A stretch of 64,000 bases of DNA, taken from an uncultured Oscillospiraceae bacterium. GTDB lineage: Bacteria; Bacillota; Clostridia; Oscillospirales; Oscillospiraceae. Made by a program: the position numbers and the translations under genes. Below are positions 40,721-49,253 of the stretch, piece after piece. The notes under the pieces are model-generated. The model worked only from the letters and a program-made list of their open reading frames with translations. It had not been told where the DNA came from and did not search any database. Location: NCBI GenBank assembly GCA_934572335.1, contig CAKTKU010000010.1, positions 1-64,000 of the forward strand, read 5' to 3'. Every line of letters starts with the position of its first letter. Position 1 is the first letter of the stretch.

Positions 40721-40760
40721 TTCACGGCTGTCATGGTATAATGACAGCCGTGAATTTTTT
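40721..40760 (+). terminator. terminator after thiT with a -10 box in the loop
   Basis: Fourteen-bp perfect arms TTCACGGCTGTCAT / ATGACAGCCGTGAA (40721-40734 / 40741-40754) followed by TTTTTT. The loop and the first two bases of the right arm spell TATAAT (40737-40742). The element therefore both ends the thiT message and could seed a thiN transcript. Confidence 0.75.
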
Positions 40761-40773
40761 TCGGAGGCAGAGT

Positions 40774-41406
40774 ATGGACAGTGAAAAGATTTGCGCGGTG
40801 ATCTCCGGCGGGGATTACGCGCCGATGGAGTGCATAGAGGAGTGCGCGTTCATCATCGCGTGCGACCGGGGGTATGTCCACGCGCAGCGCGCCGGGGTGC
40901 GCCCCGACGTAATCCTCGGCGATTTTGACTCCTATTCCGGCGCGCTGCCGGAGGGAGCGGAGATACTGCGCCTGCCCGTGGAGAAGGACGACACGGACAC
41001 CATGTCCGCCGTGCGCCACGCGCTCGATATGGGCTGTCGGCGCATACGCATATACTGCGCGCTCGGCGGGCGGCTCGATCATCTCTACGCCAACATACAG
41101 ACCGGCGCGTTCGCCGCGGCGCACGGGGCGCGCGCGGAGATCATCGGCAGGGATGCGCACATATACGTGCTGCCCGGCGGGGCGATAGAGCTGCCGTACC
41201 GGCAGGGGTGGTCGCTGTCGGTGTTCGCGATAGCGGACGAGGTGCGCGGCGTGTCCATCACGGGGGCAAAGTACGCGCTCTCCGGCGCCGTCATCACCAA
41301 CACCTTCCCCATCGGCACGAGCAACGAATGGCTGCCCGGAGAGACAGTCACGGTGCGCGCGGAGGCGGGCATATACGCCGTGATGCTCTGCCGGATGCCG
41401 CAATGA
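40774..41406 (+). CDS. thiN: thiamine pyrophosphokinase
   Basis: 210 residues. Motifs typical of ThiN/TPK are CDRGYVHAQRAGVRPD, ILGDFDSY (about 48-55), PVEKDDTDTM (about 70-79), and GGRLDHLYANI (about 96-106). It converts thiamine to TPP, the riboswitch ligand. ATG 40774 follows CGGAGGCAGAGT. It sits 67 nt behind thiT in the same direction. Confidence 0.9.
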   Translation: MDSEKICAVISGGDYAPMECIEECAFIIACDRGYVHAQRAGVRPDVILGDFDSYSGALPEGAEILRLPVEKDDTDTMSAVRHALDMGCRRIRIYCALGGRLDHLYANIQTGAFAAAHGARAEIIGRDAHIYVLPGGAIELPYRQGWSLSVFAIADEVRGVSITGAKYALSGAVITNTFPIGTSNEWLPGETVTVRAEAGIYAVMLCRMPQ

Positions 41407-41448
41407 CCCGCCGCAGGGGTCAAAACAGCCCGTTCGTGCATTTTTTTG

Positions 41449-41540
41449 TTGACAAGCCGGTTTATTTTAATGTATAATCAACAATCGACAGCGTTGTGCG
41501 CTGTCGGAGAAAATGTCAACTGCTTCGGGGGCGACCCCGA
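41449..41540 (+). promoter_or_regulatory. rpmH promoter and structured leader
   Basis: TTGACA (41449-41454), 18-nt spacer, TATAAT (41473-41478). The leader holds two hairpins, CGACAGCG / CGCTGTCG (41486-41506) and TCGGGG / CCCCGA around GCGA (41525-41540). The region contains no DnaA box that I can find. Confidence 0.75.
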
Positions 41541-41573
41541 TGTTGAGTATTAACCTGAAAGGAGTGCCAGACA

Positions 41574-41708
41574 ATGTTACGTACCTACCAGCCCAAGAAG
41601 CTTCAGCGCAAGAAGGAGCACGGCTTCCGCAAGAGAATGAAGACCGCCAACGGCCGCAAGGTTCTTGCCCGCCGCAGAGCAAAGGGCAGAGCAAAGCTCA
41701 GCTACTGA
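41574..41708 (+). CDS. rpmH: 50S ribosomal protein L34
   Basis: A 44-residue very basic protein, the standard length for L34. The start MLRTYQPKKLQRKKEHGFR and end RRRAKGRAKLSY are characteristic. AAAGGAGTGCCAGACA precedes the ATG. It heads the rpmH-rnpA-yidD-yidC-jag cluster. Confidence 0.97.
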   Translation: MLRTYQPKKLQRKKEHGFRKRMKTANGRKVLARRRAKGRAKLSY

Positions 41709-41752
41709 TCCCTCCCCCGGCACGTGAGCAGGTTCTAAAAGGGAATATTTTC

Positions 41753-41772
41753 AGGGCGGAGCAATCCGCCCT
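41753..41772 (+). repeat. hairpin between rpmH and rnpA
   Basis: Eight-bp perfect arms AGGGCGGA / TCCGCCCT around GCAA. It is a probable attenuator or processing site that lowers rnpA expression relative to rpmH. Confidence 0.5.
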
Positions 41773-41817
41773 AGTCGTGTTTATTCGGGGAATAGAACTA
41801 GCAAAGGAGCTTTCGCC

Positions 41818-42165
41818 TTGAACGTCAGATGTACTTTAAAAAAGAACAGTGATTTCAGGCGGCTGTACTCCAAGGGCAAAAGCACGGTGAATCCCTATAT
41901 GGCGGTCTACTGCCGCCGCAACGGGCGCGGTGTGAACCGCGTCGGGTACACCGTGTCCACAAAGCTCGGCCATGCCGTCGTGCGCAACCGCGTCCGGCGG
42001 AGGCTGCGCGAGATATACCGCCTCAACTCCCCCGCCCTCAAATCTGGGTGGGACATCGTCGTCGTCGCGCGCATGCGCGCCGTCGGGGCGGAGTATAAAA
42101 GGCTGGACGCGGCGTTTGTTGACGCCTGCGGAAAGCTTGAGCTCGTGCGGGAGGCGCAGATATGA
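41818..42165 (+). CDS. rnpA: ribonuclease P protein component
   Basis: 115 residues. The signature stretch AVVRNRVRRRLREIYR (about 52-67) holds the RNR box. It supports the RNase P RNA in 5' processing of tRNA. Start is TTG 41818 with AAAGGAGC 9 nt upstream. Its stop overlaps yidD as ATGA. Confidence 0.94.
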   Translation: MNVRCTLKKNSDFRRLYSKGKSTVNPYMAVYCRRNGRGVNRVGYTVSTKLGHAVVRNRVRRRLREIYRLNSPALKSGWDIVVVARMRAVGAEYKRLDAAFVDACGKLELVREAQI

Positions 42166-42380
42166 AGCGTCTCATGCTCGCGCTCATCCGCTTTTACAGA
42201 AAGTATATCTCCCCCAACCGCCCGCCCTGCTGCCGCTTCATCCCCACCTGCTCGCAGTACGCAATGGAGGCCATAGAGAAATACGGTGCCTTGAAAGGCG
42301 GCGCTCTCGCCCTCCGTCGCATTTTGCGGTGTCATCCCTTCCACGGGAAGGACTATGACATCTACGACCCCGTCCCATGA
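42162..42380 (+). CDS. yidD: membrane protein insertion efficiency factor YidD
   Basis: 72 residues. The family core YRKYISPNRPPCCRFIPTCSQYA (the short runs PNRPPCCRF and PTCSQYA) and the Cys trio are conserved, with RRILRCHPFH near the end. It assists YidC. Translationally coupled to rnpA. Confidence 0.93.
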   Translation: MKRLMLALIRFYRKYISPNRPPCCRFIPTCSQYAMEAIEKYGALKGGALALRRILRCHPFHGKDYDIYDPVP

Positions 42381-42409
42381 AGAAACTATAAACACATCAA
42401 GGAGAAACT

Positions 42410-43810
42410 ATGTGGGCAGCAATTACTAAGCCCTTTGCGTGGCTCATGGTCAAGCTCTATGAGCTGACCGGCAATTACGGTGTGTCCGTCATATTCTTCG
42501 CTCTCGTCGTCAACCTCATTCTGACCCCGTTCATGGCGAAGAGCAAGAAGGGCATGATGCGCACCTCCCGTCTCCAGCCCCAGATCCAGGAGATCCAGCG
42601 CAGACACGAGGGGAACCCCCAGAAGCTCAACCAGGAGATGCAGAAGCTCTACCAGGAGAACGGCGCAAACCCCATGTCCGGCTGTCTGTGGTCCCTCATT
42701 CCCTTCCCCATCCTCATCGCCCTTTACAGCGTCATCCGTCAGCCACTCACGCGCATGATGTTTGTCGCGCAGGACGTTGTGGACGCTATCCAGACCTATT
42801 TTGTCGACGCGGGACTGTACACCATCCCCGCCAAGACCGACGCTTACTTTGAGATAAAGCTCACGGAGCTGGCGCACCGCTACTGGCAGCCGCTCCATGA
42901 CGCGCTCCCCGATCAGCTCACCGGGCTCATCGATGTCGACTTCAGCTTCCTCGGTCTCAATCTCGGCAGCCAGCCGCAGTGGAACTTCATGTTCAAGACC
43001 GATTGGAGCGACGTTTCCGTGTGGCTGCCCGCACTGGGGCTGTTCCTCATCCCGTTCATCTCCGCGTTCCTCTCCTGGGCGTCCATGAAGATCTCCAACT
43101 CCATGAACCCCCAGACCGGCAACGAGCAGGCGCAGGCCTCCATGAAGAGCATGAACATCATGATGCCGCTGATGAGCGTGTGGATCTGCTTTGTCATGCC
43201 CGCCGCAATGGGCATCTACTGGATCGCCAACAGCGTTTTCGGTCTCATCCGCGACTTCATCCTCACGAAGGTCTACACCAAGAAGCTCGACCGCGAGGAT
43301 GCCGAGCGCATCGCCGCCAGAAGCGCCAGAGAGAAGGAGCTTGAAGCAAAGCGCCTTGAGACCGAGCGTCTGCGCGCCGAGGGCAGGACCGAAAAGAACG
43401 TCAACACCAGCAAGAAGAAGATGCAGGCCGTCGAGAAGCAGAAGAGCGACGAGCGCAAGGCCGCGCTCGACCGCGCCGACAGAGCCGCCCGCCGCGAGAG
43501 ACTGGGCATAAAGGACAACGAGCTCCCCCCCTCTCAGGTCGGCAACCGCCGCTATGCGCGCGGACGCGCCTATGTCCCCGACCGCTTCACCAACCCCGAG
43601 ACCGCCGAGGAAGCGACGCTCGCCGCCGCTGCCGAGTCGGAGTTTGCCCCCGCGATCGACGAGAGCATCCCGGATGACGTCCCCGCCGTCGAGACCGCCG
43701 AGGTCGAAACCGAGGTCACGGAAGCCGCGGAGGAGACCGTCGAAAGCGCCGAGGAGACCGTCCCCGCCGAAGAGGCAGAGCCCGTCTCCGAGGAGAGCAA
43801 AGAAGAATAA
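42410..43810 (+). CDS. yidC: membrane protein insertase YidC
   Basis: 466 residues. The Oxa1/YidC core with five membrane spans lies at about 1-290 and includes NPMSGCLWSLIPFPILIALY. A long C-terminal extension follows: a Lys/Glu/Arg coiled region (about 290-370) and an acidic tail rich in AEE repeats. The tail is longer than in Bacillus SpoIIIJ (261) and may help bind ribosomes or partners. No lipoprotein signal is seen. AAGGAGAAACT precedes the ATG. Confidence 0.93.
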   Translation: MWAAITKPFAWLMVKLYELTGNYGVSVIFFALVVNLILTPFMAKSKKGMMRTSRLQPQIQEIQRRHEGNPQKLNQEMQKLYQENGANPMSGCLWSLIPFPILIALYSVIRQPLTRMMFVAQDVVDAIQTYFVDAGLYTIPAKTDAYFEIKLTELAHRYWQPLHDALPDQLTGLIDVDFSFLGLNLGSQPQWNFMFKTDWSDVSVWLPALGLFLIPFISAFLSWASMKISNSMNPQTGNEQAQASMKSMNIMMPLMSVWICFVMPAAMGIYWIANSVFGLIRDFILTKVYTKKLDREDAERIAARSAREKELEAKRLETERLRAEGRTEKNVNTSKKKMQAVEKQKSDERKAALDRADRAARRERLGIKDNELPPSQVGNRRYARGRAYVPDRFTNPETAEEATLAAAAESEFAPAIDESIPDDVPAVETAEVETEVTEAAEETVESAEETVPAEEAEPVSEESKEE

Positions 43811-43828
43811 CTAGGAGTAACGACAATT

Positions 43829-44716
43829 ATGATAAAAACTTTGGAAAAGTCCGGCCGCACTGAGGACGACGCCATCAATGCGGCACTCAAGGAGCTTGGG
43901 CTTGACCGCGACGATGTGTCCGTTGAGATCGTCGAGCGCGCGAAATCCGGCTTTCTGGGTATTGGCGCTTCCCCCGCAGTTGTCCGCGTGAGCTATGAAG
44001 CCCCGGACGAAGAGTCCGCCCCCTCCGCCGCTTCCGCTCCCGTGAGCGCGAAGGTCGCGGAGAAGGCTGCTCCCGCTGCCGCGCCCGCCGCGGCAGACGA
44101 ACCGGCGGAGTACGCCGCGATCCGCGCGTTCCTCACCGGTCTTCTTGACCGCATGGGCGTCAAGGCGGACATCGCCATCGCCCCGCGCGAGAACGGCGGC
44201 ATCAACGTCGACCTCTCCGGCAGCAGCATGGGCGCGATCATCGGCCGCCGCGGCGAGACGCTCGACGCTATACAGCATCTCACCAATTATGTTGTCAACC
44301 GCGGCAGCGACACGCATCTGCACATCAGCGTCGACGCGGAGAACTACCGCAGCAAGCGCGAGGAATCGCTCACGAAGCTTGCCGAGAAGATGGCTGAAAA
44401 GGCGATAAAGTACAAGCGCAGCATGGCGCTTGAGCCGATGAACTCCTACGAGCGCCACGTTATCCACACCGCGCTGCAAAACTACGAGGGCGTCACCACC
44501 AGCTCCACCGGCGTTGAGCCGAACCGCCGCGTCGTCGTGTCCTACGTCAGGGGCGAGGACAGCCGCGCCTCCCGCGGCGACCGCCGCGACCGCCGTGAGG
44601 CACCGCGAGCGAACACCGGCGCATCCGCGAGCGCGGGCACTGCCGAGAGCAGCCCCGCCCCCGCCGTCAATCCCGCTCCCTCCGCCAACAAGCCGCAGAG
44701 CCGCGAGTGGGCGTGA
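43829..44716 (+). CDS. jag: Jag/KhpB RNA-binding protein
   Basis: 295 residues. The N-terminal Jag_N domain (about 1-52, ending KSGFLGIGASP) is followed by an Ala/Pro linker (about 58-95), a KH domain with GAIIGRRGETLDAIQ (about 133-147) and an R3H domain with NSYERHVIHTAL (about 208-219). A low-complexity Arg/Asp and Ala/Pro tail is an extension. KhpB binds RNA with KhpA and influences division and envelope genes. AGGAGTAACGACAATT precedes the ATG. The usual mnmE/mnmG do not follow. Confidence 0.93.
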   Translation: MIKTLEKSGRTEDDAINAALKELGLDRDDVSVEIVERAKSGFLGIGASPAVVRVSYEAPDEESAPSAASAPVSAKVAEKAAPAAAPAAADEPAEYAAIRAFLTGLLDRMGVKADIAIAPRENGGINVDLSGSSMGAIIGRRGETLDAIQHLTNYVVNRGSDTHLHISVDAENYRSKREESLTKLAEKMAEKAIKYKRSMALEPMNSYERHVIHTALQNYEGVTTSSTGVEPNRRVVVSYVRGEDSRASRGDRRDRREAPRANTGASASAGTAESSPAPAVNPAPSANKPQSREWA

Positions 44717-44776
44717 GTTGATTTCATTTGTATTGTCTGAAATACTTTATGTGCACAGCACATCGGAGGAATTGCA

Positions 44777-45004
44777 ATGATTTTTGAAAATGTAAGAGAC
44801 GCACTTGCCCAGCAGTTTGAGATCGACCCCGAGACCATCACCATGGACACCAGCCTCATTGACGACCTCGGCGCGGACTCCCTCGACGTTGTCGAGCTTA
44901 TCATGTCCCTTGAGGACCTTTTCGGCATCTCCATCAGCGACGATGAGGCGGCACAGCTCACCACCGTGCGCAAGATCGTCGACTACCTCGAAAAGCTCAA
45001 GTAA
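44777..45004 (+). CDS. acpP: acyl carrier protein
   Basis: 75 residues, acidic, with the phosphopantetheine serine in GADSLDVVEL (Ser about 36). It carries acyl chains in fatty-acid synthesis. ATCGGAGGAATTGCA sets the ATG. It is isolated from other fab genes here and lies 60 nt after jag. Confidence 0.95.
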   Translation: MIFENVRDALAQQFEIDPETITMDTSLIDDLGADSLDVVELIMSLEDLFGISISDDEAAQLTTVRKIVDYLEKLK

Positions 45005-45039
45005 GCGGGCTTTTCGTCAGACTACTTAAAGACTATGCT

Positions 45040-45068
45040 GAGAGGAGAGGGCGTCCGGCTCTCTTCTC
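45040..45068 (+). repeat. hairpin after acpP
   Basis: Ten-bp arms GAGAGGAGAG / CTCTCTTCTC with one mismatch and a 9-nt loop, no clear U-run. It may stabilise the abundant acpP message. Confidence 0.45.
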
Positions 45069-45140
45069 TCGCGCTCTATCCGCCCTTTGTCCCCGCGCCG
45101 CAGCGCGGGCTGTTCCAGAGAAAGGATGTGACAGCTTCCG

Positions 45141-46883
45141 ATGATAAAGCAGCTTTTGAAAAGCGTGCGTGAATATAAAAAACCGACGATCATCACGTTC
45201 ATCCTCATGGTGTGTGAGGTCGTCATTGAGGTCATTATCCCGTTCATAACCGCCGAGCTCGTCAACGCCATAAAGGCGGGCGCGCAGATGGACGAAGTTG
45301 TGCGCACGGGGCTTATCCTCGTCGCGATGAGCTTTGTGTCGCTCGCGTGCGGCTCCGCCGGCGGGTTCACCTCCGCCCGTGCCTCCTCCGGCTTTGCGAA
45401 AAACCTGCGCCATGACATTTTCGCCAAGGTGCAGAGCTTCTCTTTTGAGAATATAGACCGGTTTTCCACCGCCTCCCTCGTCACGCGCCTCACCACCGAC
45501 ATTCAGAATGTGCAGTTCGCGTTCATGATGCTCGTGCGCACCGCGATACGCGCGCCGCTGATGTTCGTGTTCGCGATAGTCATGGCGTTCGTGATGGGCG
45601 GCTCTCTCGCCGTGACCTTCGTCATTGTCATCCCCGTGCTCGGTCTCGGCATGTACTTCATCGCGAAGAAGGCCATGCCGGCGTTCCGCGCGGTGTTCAA
45701 GAAATACGACAAGCTCAACGAATCCATTGAGGAAAATGTCCGCGCGATGCGCGTTGTGAAGAGCTTCGCGCGCGAGGACTACGAGAAGGAGAAGTTCGCC
45801 GCGGCTTCCGGCGACATCTGCAAGGACTTCACCTTTGCCGAGCGCATCGTCGCGCTCAACTCCCCGCTGATGCAGCTGTGCATCTACTTCAACATGATCT
45901 TCATCCTCACCGTCGGCTCGCGCATCATCGTCACGAGCGGCGGCAGCGTTATCGACGTCGGGCAGATCTCCGCCATGCTGACCTACGGCTTCCAGATACT
46001 CATGAGCCTCATGATGCTCTCGATGATCTATGTCATCCTCACCATGTCGGCGGAGTCCGCCGCCCGCATCGGCGAGGTGCTGGTCGAGACCCCGGCGCTC
46101 ACGAATCCCGAAAACCCCATATACGACATTCCCGACGGCTCTGTCGACTTTGACAACGTGTCGTTCAAATACTCCCGCAAGGCGAAGAAATACGCCCTGT
46201 CGGACATTGATCTGCACATCCCCTCCGGCGCGACCGTCGGCATCCTCGGCGGCACAGGCGCGTCCAAGTCCACGCTCATCCAGCTCATCTCGCGCCTTTA
46301 CGACGTGACCGAGGGCAGCGTGAAGGTCGGCGGGCACGACGTGCGGGAATACGACCTTGACGCGCTGCGCTCCGCCGTGGCGGTCGTGCTGCAGAAGAAC
46401 ACGCTCTTCTCCGGCACGATAAAGGAAAACCTTCGCTGGGGCAACCCGGACGCGACGGATGAGGAGCTTGTGGAGGCCTGTCGCCTCGCGCAGGCGGACG
46501 ACTTTGTCCGCTCGTTCCCCGACGGGTACGACACGTATATTGAGCAGGGCGGCACGAACGTCTCCGGCGGGCAGAAGCAGCGCCTGTGCATCGCCCGCGC
46601 GCTGCTGAAAAAGCCGAAGGTGCTCATCCTTGACGACTCCACCAGCGCCGTCGACACAAAGACCGACGCGCTCATCCGCGCGGGCTTCAAGTCGTACATT
46701 CCTTCCACCACCAAGATCATCATCGCCCAGCGCGTCGCCTCCGTGCAGGACGCGGACGTCATCGTCGTCATGGACAACGGCTCCATCGCCGACATGGGCA
46801 CGCATGATGAGCTTCTCGCGCGCAGTCCCATCTACCGCGAGGTATTCCAGCAGCAGACGAACGGAGGTGAGGTCAGTGAATAA
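45141..46883 (+). CDS. ABC exporter half-transporter with degenerate ATP site
   Basis: 580 residues. Six-span membrane domain (about 15-315) and C-terminal ATPase. Walker A is GGTGASKST (370-378), with Ser in place of the usual second Gly. Walker B is LILDDSTSAVD, with Asp in place of the catalytic Glu, and the H-loop reads IAQR (Gln for His). The signature VSGGQKQR is intact. These substitutions mark the degenerate half of a heterodimeric exporter. It overlaps the gene for the catalytic half by 8 nt. Substrate is unknown; multidrug or peptide export is typical. Confidence 0.9.
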   Translation: MIKQLLKSVREYKKPTIITFILMVCEVVIEVIIPFITAELVNAIKAGAQMDEVVRTGLILVAMSFVSLACGSAGGFTSARASSGFAKNLRHDIFAKVQSFSFENIDRFSTASLVTRLTTDIQNVQFAFMMLVRTAIRAPLMFVFAIVMAFVMGGSLAVTFVIVIPVLGLGMYFIAKKAMPAFRAVFKKYDKLNESIEENVRAMRVVKSFAREDYEKEKFAAASGDICKDFTFAERIVALNSPLMQLCIYFNMIFILTVGSRIIVTSGGSVIDVGQISAMLTYGFQILMSLMMLSMIYVILTMSAESAARIGEVLVETPALTNPENPIYDIPDGSVDFDNVSFKYSRKAKKYALSDIDLHIPSGATVGILGGTGASKSTLIQLISRLYDVTEGSVKVGGHDVREYDLDALRSAVAVVLQKNTLFSGTIKENLRWGNPDATDEELVEACRLAQADDFVRSFPDGYDTYIEQGGTNVSGGQKQRLCIARALLKKPKVLILDDSTSAVDTKTDALIRAGFKSYIPSTTKIIIAQRVASVQDADVIVVMDNGSIADMGTHDELLARSPIYREVFQQQTNGGEVSE

Positions 46884-48777
46884 CAGCGCAAAGACCCGTC
46901 CGGACATGCGCGCTCTCGGGCGCACGGTGAAGAAATTCTTCGGGTACTACCCCGTGCTCGCGCCGCTGACCGTCGTGTGCATCCTCTTCTCCGCCATCGT
47001 CAGCTCCATCCCGTCGCTGTTCGTGCAGAACGTGCTGACCGTTGTCGAAAAATGGTACACCACCGGCGACTGGGCGTCCGCCAAGGCGGAGATCGTCCCC
47101 TACCTCGTTCTTCTCGGCGTGCTGTACGTGCTGTCCGTCGCGGCGCAGACGCTCTATACCCAGCTCATGGCCATCATGACGCAGGGCTTTCTCGACAAGC
47201 TCCGCTGTGAGGTCTTCGGCGGGATGCAGGATCTGCCGATAAAGTACTTCGACACGAATAAGCACGGCGATATAATGAGCTATTACACCAACGACATTGA
47301 TACGCTCCGCCAGCTTATATCCCAGGCGTTCCCCTCGCTCATCCAGTCCGCGGCCATCGTGCTGACGGTATTTGCGATAATGCTGTACTTCTCCGTGTGG
47401 CTGACGCTGGTGCTCGTGCTGGGCATCGTGGCGATGGCGGTCGTCGCCAAGCGCATCGGCGGCGGCTCCGCGCGGTACTTCCTCGACGCACAGAAGTACG
47501 TCGCGCGCACCGAGGGCTTCGTGCAGGAGATGATGACCGGGCAGAAGGTCATAAAGGTGTTCTGCCACGAGGAGCAGAGCCTCCGCGACTTTGACGTGCT
47601 GAATGAGGAGCTTTATAATGCGAGCTTCCGCGCCAATGCCTACGCCAACGCTCTCGCCCCCATCATCGGCAACATCGGCAACGTGCTGTACGTTGTGCTC
47701 GCGCTCGTTGGCGGCGTGTTCATGATCGCTGGCGTGCCGAATGTCAGCTTCTCCGGTCTCGCCTTCGACGTGACCATCCTTGTGCCGTTTCTGAACATGG
47801 CAAAGCAGTTCACCGGCAACGTCAACCAGCTGTCGCAGCAGATAAACGCCGTCGTCATGGCGGCGGCGGGCGCACAGCGCATCTTCACCCTCGTCGACCA
47901 GCCCCCCGAGGCGGACGACGGCTACGTCACCCTCGTCAATGCCGACATCGCCCCCGACGGCACCGTGACCGAGACGGCGGAGCGCACCGGCCGCTGGGCA
48001 TGGCGTCACCCGCACAGCGACGGAACGCTCACCTATACCGAGCTTCGCGGCGACGTGCGCATGGTGGATGTGGACTTCGCGTATGAAGAGGGCAAGGATG
48101 TGCTGCATGACGTCACCGTGTACGCTGAGCCCGGGCAGAAGGTCGCCTTCGTCGGCGCGACAGGCGCGGGCAAAACCACCATCACAAACCTCATCAACCG
48201 CTTTTATGACATTGCCGACGGCAAGATACGCTACGACGGCATAAACATCAACAAGATAAAGAAGGCCGACCTCCGCCGCTCGCTCGGCATCGTGCTTCAG
48301 GACACCAACCTCTTCACCGGCTCCGTCATGGAGAACATCCGCTACGGTCGTCTCGACGCGACGGATGAGGAGTGCATTGCCGCGGCAAAGCTCTCCGGCG
48401 CGGACGACTTCATCACCCGTCTGCCGCAGGGCTACGCCACGGAGCTGTCCGGCAACGGCGCGAACCTCTCACAGGGTCAGCGCCAGCTCATCGCCATCGC
48501 GCGCGCCGCGGTCGCCGACCCGCCCGTCATGATCCTCGACGAGGCGACAAGCTCCATCGACACGCGCACCGAAGCGATCGTCCAGCGCGGCATGGACAAG
48601 CTCATGGAGGGGCGCACGGTGTTCGTCATCGCCCACCGGCTCTCCACCGTCATGAACTCCGACGTTATCATGGTGCTCGACCACGGGCGCATCATCGAGC
48701 GCGGCAGCCATGAAAAGCTCATCGCCGAAAAGGGCGTGTACTATCAGCTCTACACCGGCGCGTTCGAGCTTGAATAA
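46876..48777 (+). CDS. ABC exporter half-transporter, catalytic half
   Basis: 633 residues. Six-span membrane domain (about 15-340), an insert before the ATPase (about 350-390), then Walker A GATGAGKTT, signature LSQGQRQ, Walker B MILDEATSSID with the catalytic Glu, and H-loop IAHR. The signature is slightly off (SQGQ), which matches its pairing with the degenerate site of the partner. I chose GTG 46876 because GGAGGT lies 7 nt upstream; a longer open frame to the left runs antisense to codon use and is inside the partner gene. Confidence 0.9.
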   Translation: MNNSAKTRPDMRALGRTVKKFFGYYPVLAPLTVVCILFSAIVSSIPSLFVQNVLTVVEKWYTTGDWASAKAEIVPYLVLLGVLYVLSVAAQTLYTQLMAIMTQGFLDKLRCEVFGGMQDLPIKYFDTNKHGDIMSYYTNDIDTLRQLISQAFPSLIQSAAIVLTVFAIMLYFSVWLTLVLVLGIVAMAVVAKRIGGGSARYFLDAQKYVARTEGFVQEMMTGQKVIKVFCHEEQSLRDFDVLNEELYNASFRANAYANALAPIIGNIGNVLYVVLALVGGVFMIAGVPNVSFSGLAFDVTILVPFLNMAKQFTGNVNQLSQQINAVVMAAAGAQRIFTLVDQPPEADDGYVTLVNADIAPDGTVTETAERTGRWAWRHPHSDGTLTYTELRGDVRMVDVDFAYEEGKDVLHDVTVYAEPGQKVAFVGATGAGKTTITNLINRFYDIADGKIRYDGININKIKKADLRRSLGIVLQDTNLFTGSVMENIRYGRLDATDEECIAAAKLSGADDFITRLPQGYATELSGNGANLSQGQRQLIAIARAAVADPPVMILDEATSSIDTRTEAIVQRGMDKLMEGRTVFVIAHRLSTVMNSDVIMVLDHGRIIERGSHEKLIAEKGVYYQLYTGAFELE

Positions 48778-48796
48778 CTCCCACATATATGCTTTT

Positions 48797-48829
48797 GACC
48801 CTCTGCCTTTCGGCAGAGGGTCATTTTTT
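48797..48829 (+). terminator. terminator of the ABC exporter operon
   Basis: Eleven-bp arms GACCCTCTGCC / GGCAGAGGGTC around TTTC, then ATTTTTT. Confidence 0.92.
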
Positions 48830-48845
48830 ACTCTTTTTACGCTTA

Positions 48846-49097
48846 TCAGTCTCTGAACATCAGCAGTCTGTACGCCTCGACCTCCAGCTCAGCGGCGAGG
48901 TTGAAGAGCAGGTCCAGCGATATCGGGCGGCAGAGGTTCGGCGCCTCTATCGCGCCGAGATGCTGCCGGCTGATTCCCACACGCTCGGCAAGCTGCTCCT
49001 GCGTCAGCCCCTTGTGCTTTCGGTAGTACGCAATGTTGTACCCCAGCTCTATATACTTGCTGCTGTTGTCCCGCAATTTTCCACTGTTCTCTGCCAT
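48846..49097 (-). CDS. Xre-family HTH regulator
   Basis: An 83-residue single-domain protein. The HTH is LGYNIAYYRKHKGLTQEQLA through VGISRQHLGAIE (about 18-51), followed by a short helical end (LLFNLAAELEVEAYRLL). ATG 49097 follows CGGAGGTGATATGG. The frame stays open far upstream through the sulfatase gene, but only this part has a start with a ribosome site. It is divergent from the sulfatase gene and may control it. Confidence 0.85.
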   Translation of the reverse strand: MAENSGKLRDNSSKYIELGYNIAYYRKHKGLTQEQLAERVGISRQHLGAIEAPNLCRPISLDLLFNLAAELEVEAYRLLMFRD

Positions 49098-49181
49098 CCA
49101 TATCACCTCCGCAATTCGTCGGATGCCTGTACATTGTTTTATGATAATGCATTGCGCACTTGAATTAAATTGTCTGGCATT

Positions 49182-49193
49182 TATCACGTGATA
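49182..49193. promoter_or_regulatory. 12-bp palindrome in the Xre/sulfatase divergent region
   Basis: TATCACGTGATA is a perfect palindrome about 20 bp before a TATAAT (49211-49216) that faces the sulfatase gene. It is the right size and place for an Xre operator. Confidence 0.5.
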
Positions 49194-49253
49194 TTTGTAA
49201 TGCGACAAAATATAATAGTTAGGTATCAAATAACAATATGGAGGGATATGAGA

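Noticed and set aside
41407..41573. Replication origin near rpmH
   Set aside because: I looked for TTATCCACA-type DnaA boxes and found none; the hairpins there fit an rpmH leader.
46630..46875. Longer start for the second ABC half-transporter
   Set aside because: The added 82 residues are a low-complexity out-of-frame reading of the first half-transporter; GTG 46876 has a proper ribosome site and the coupling overlap.
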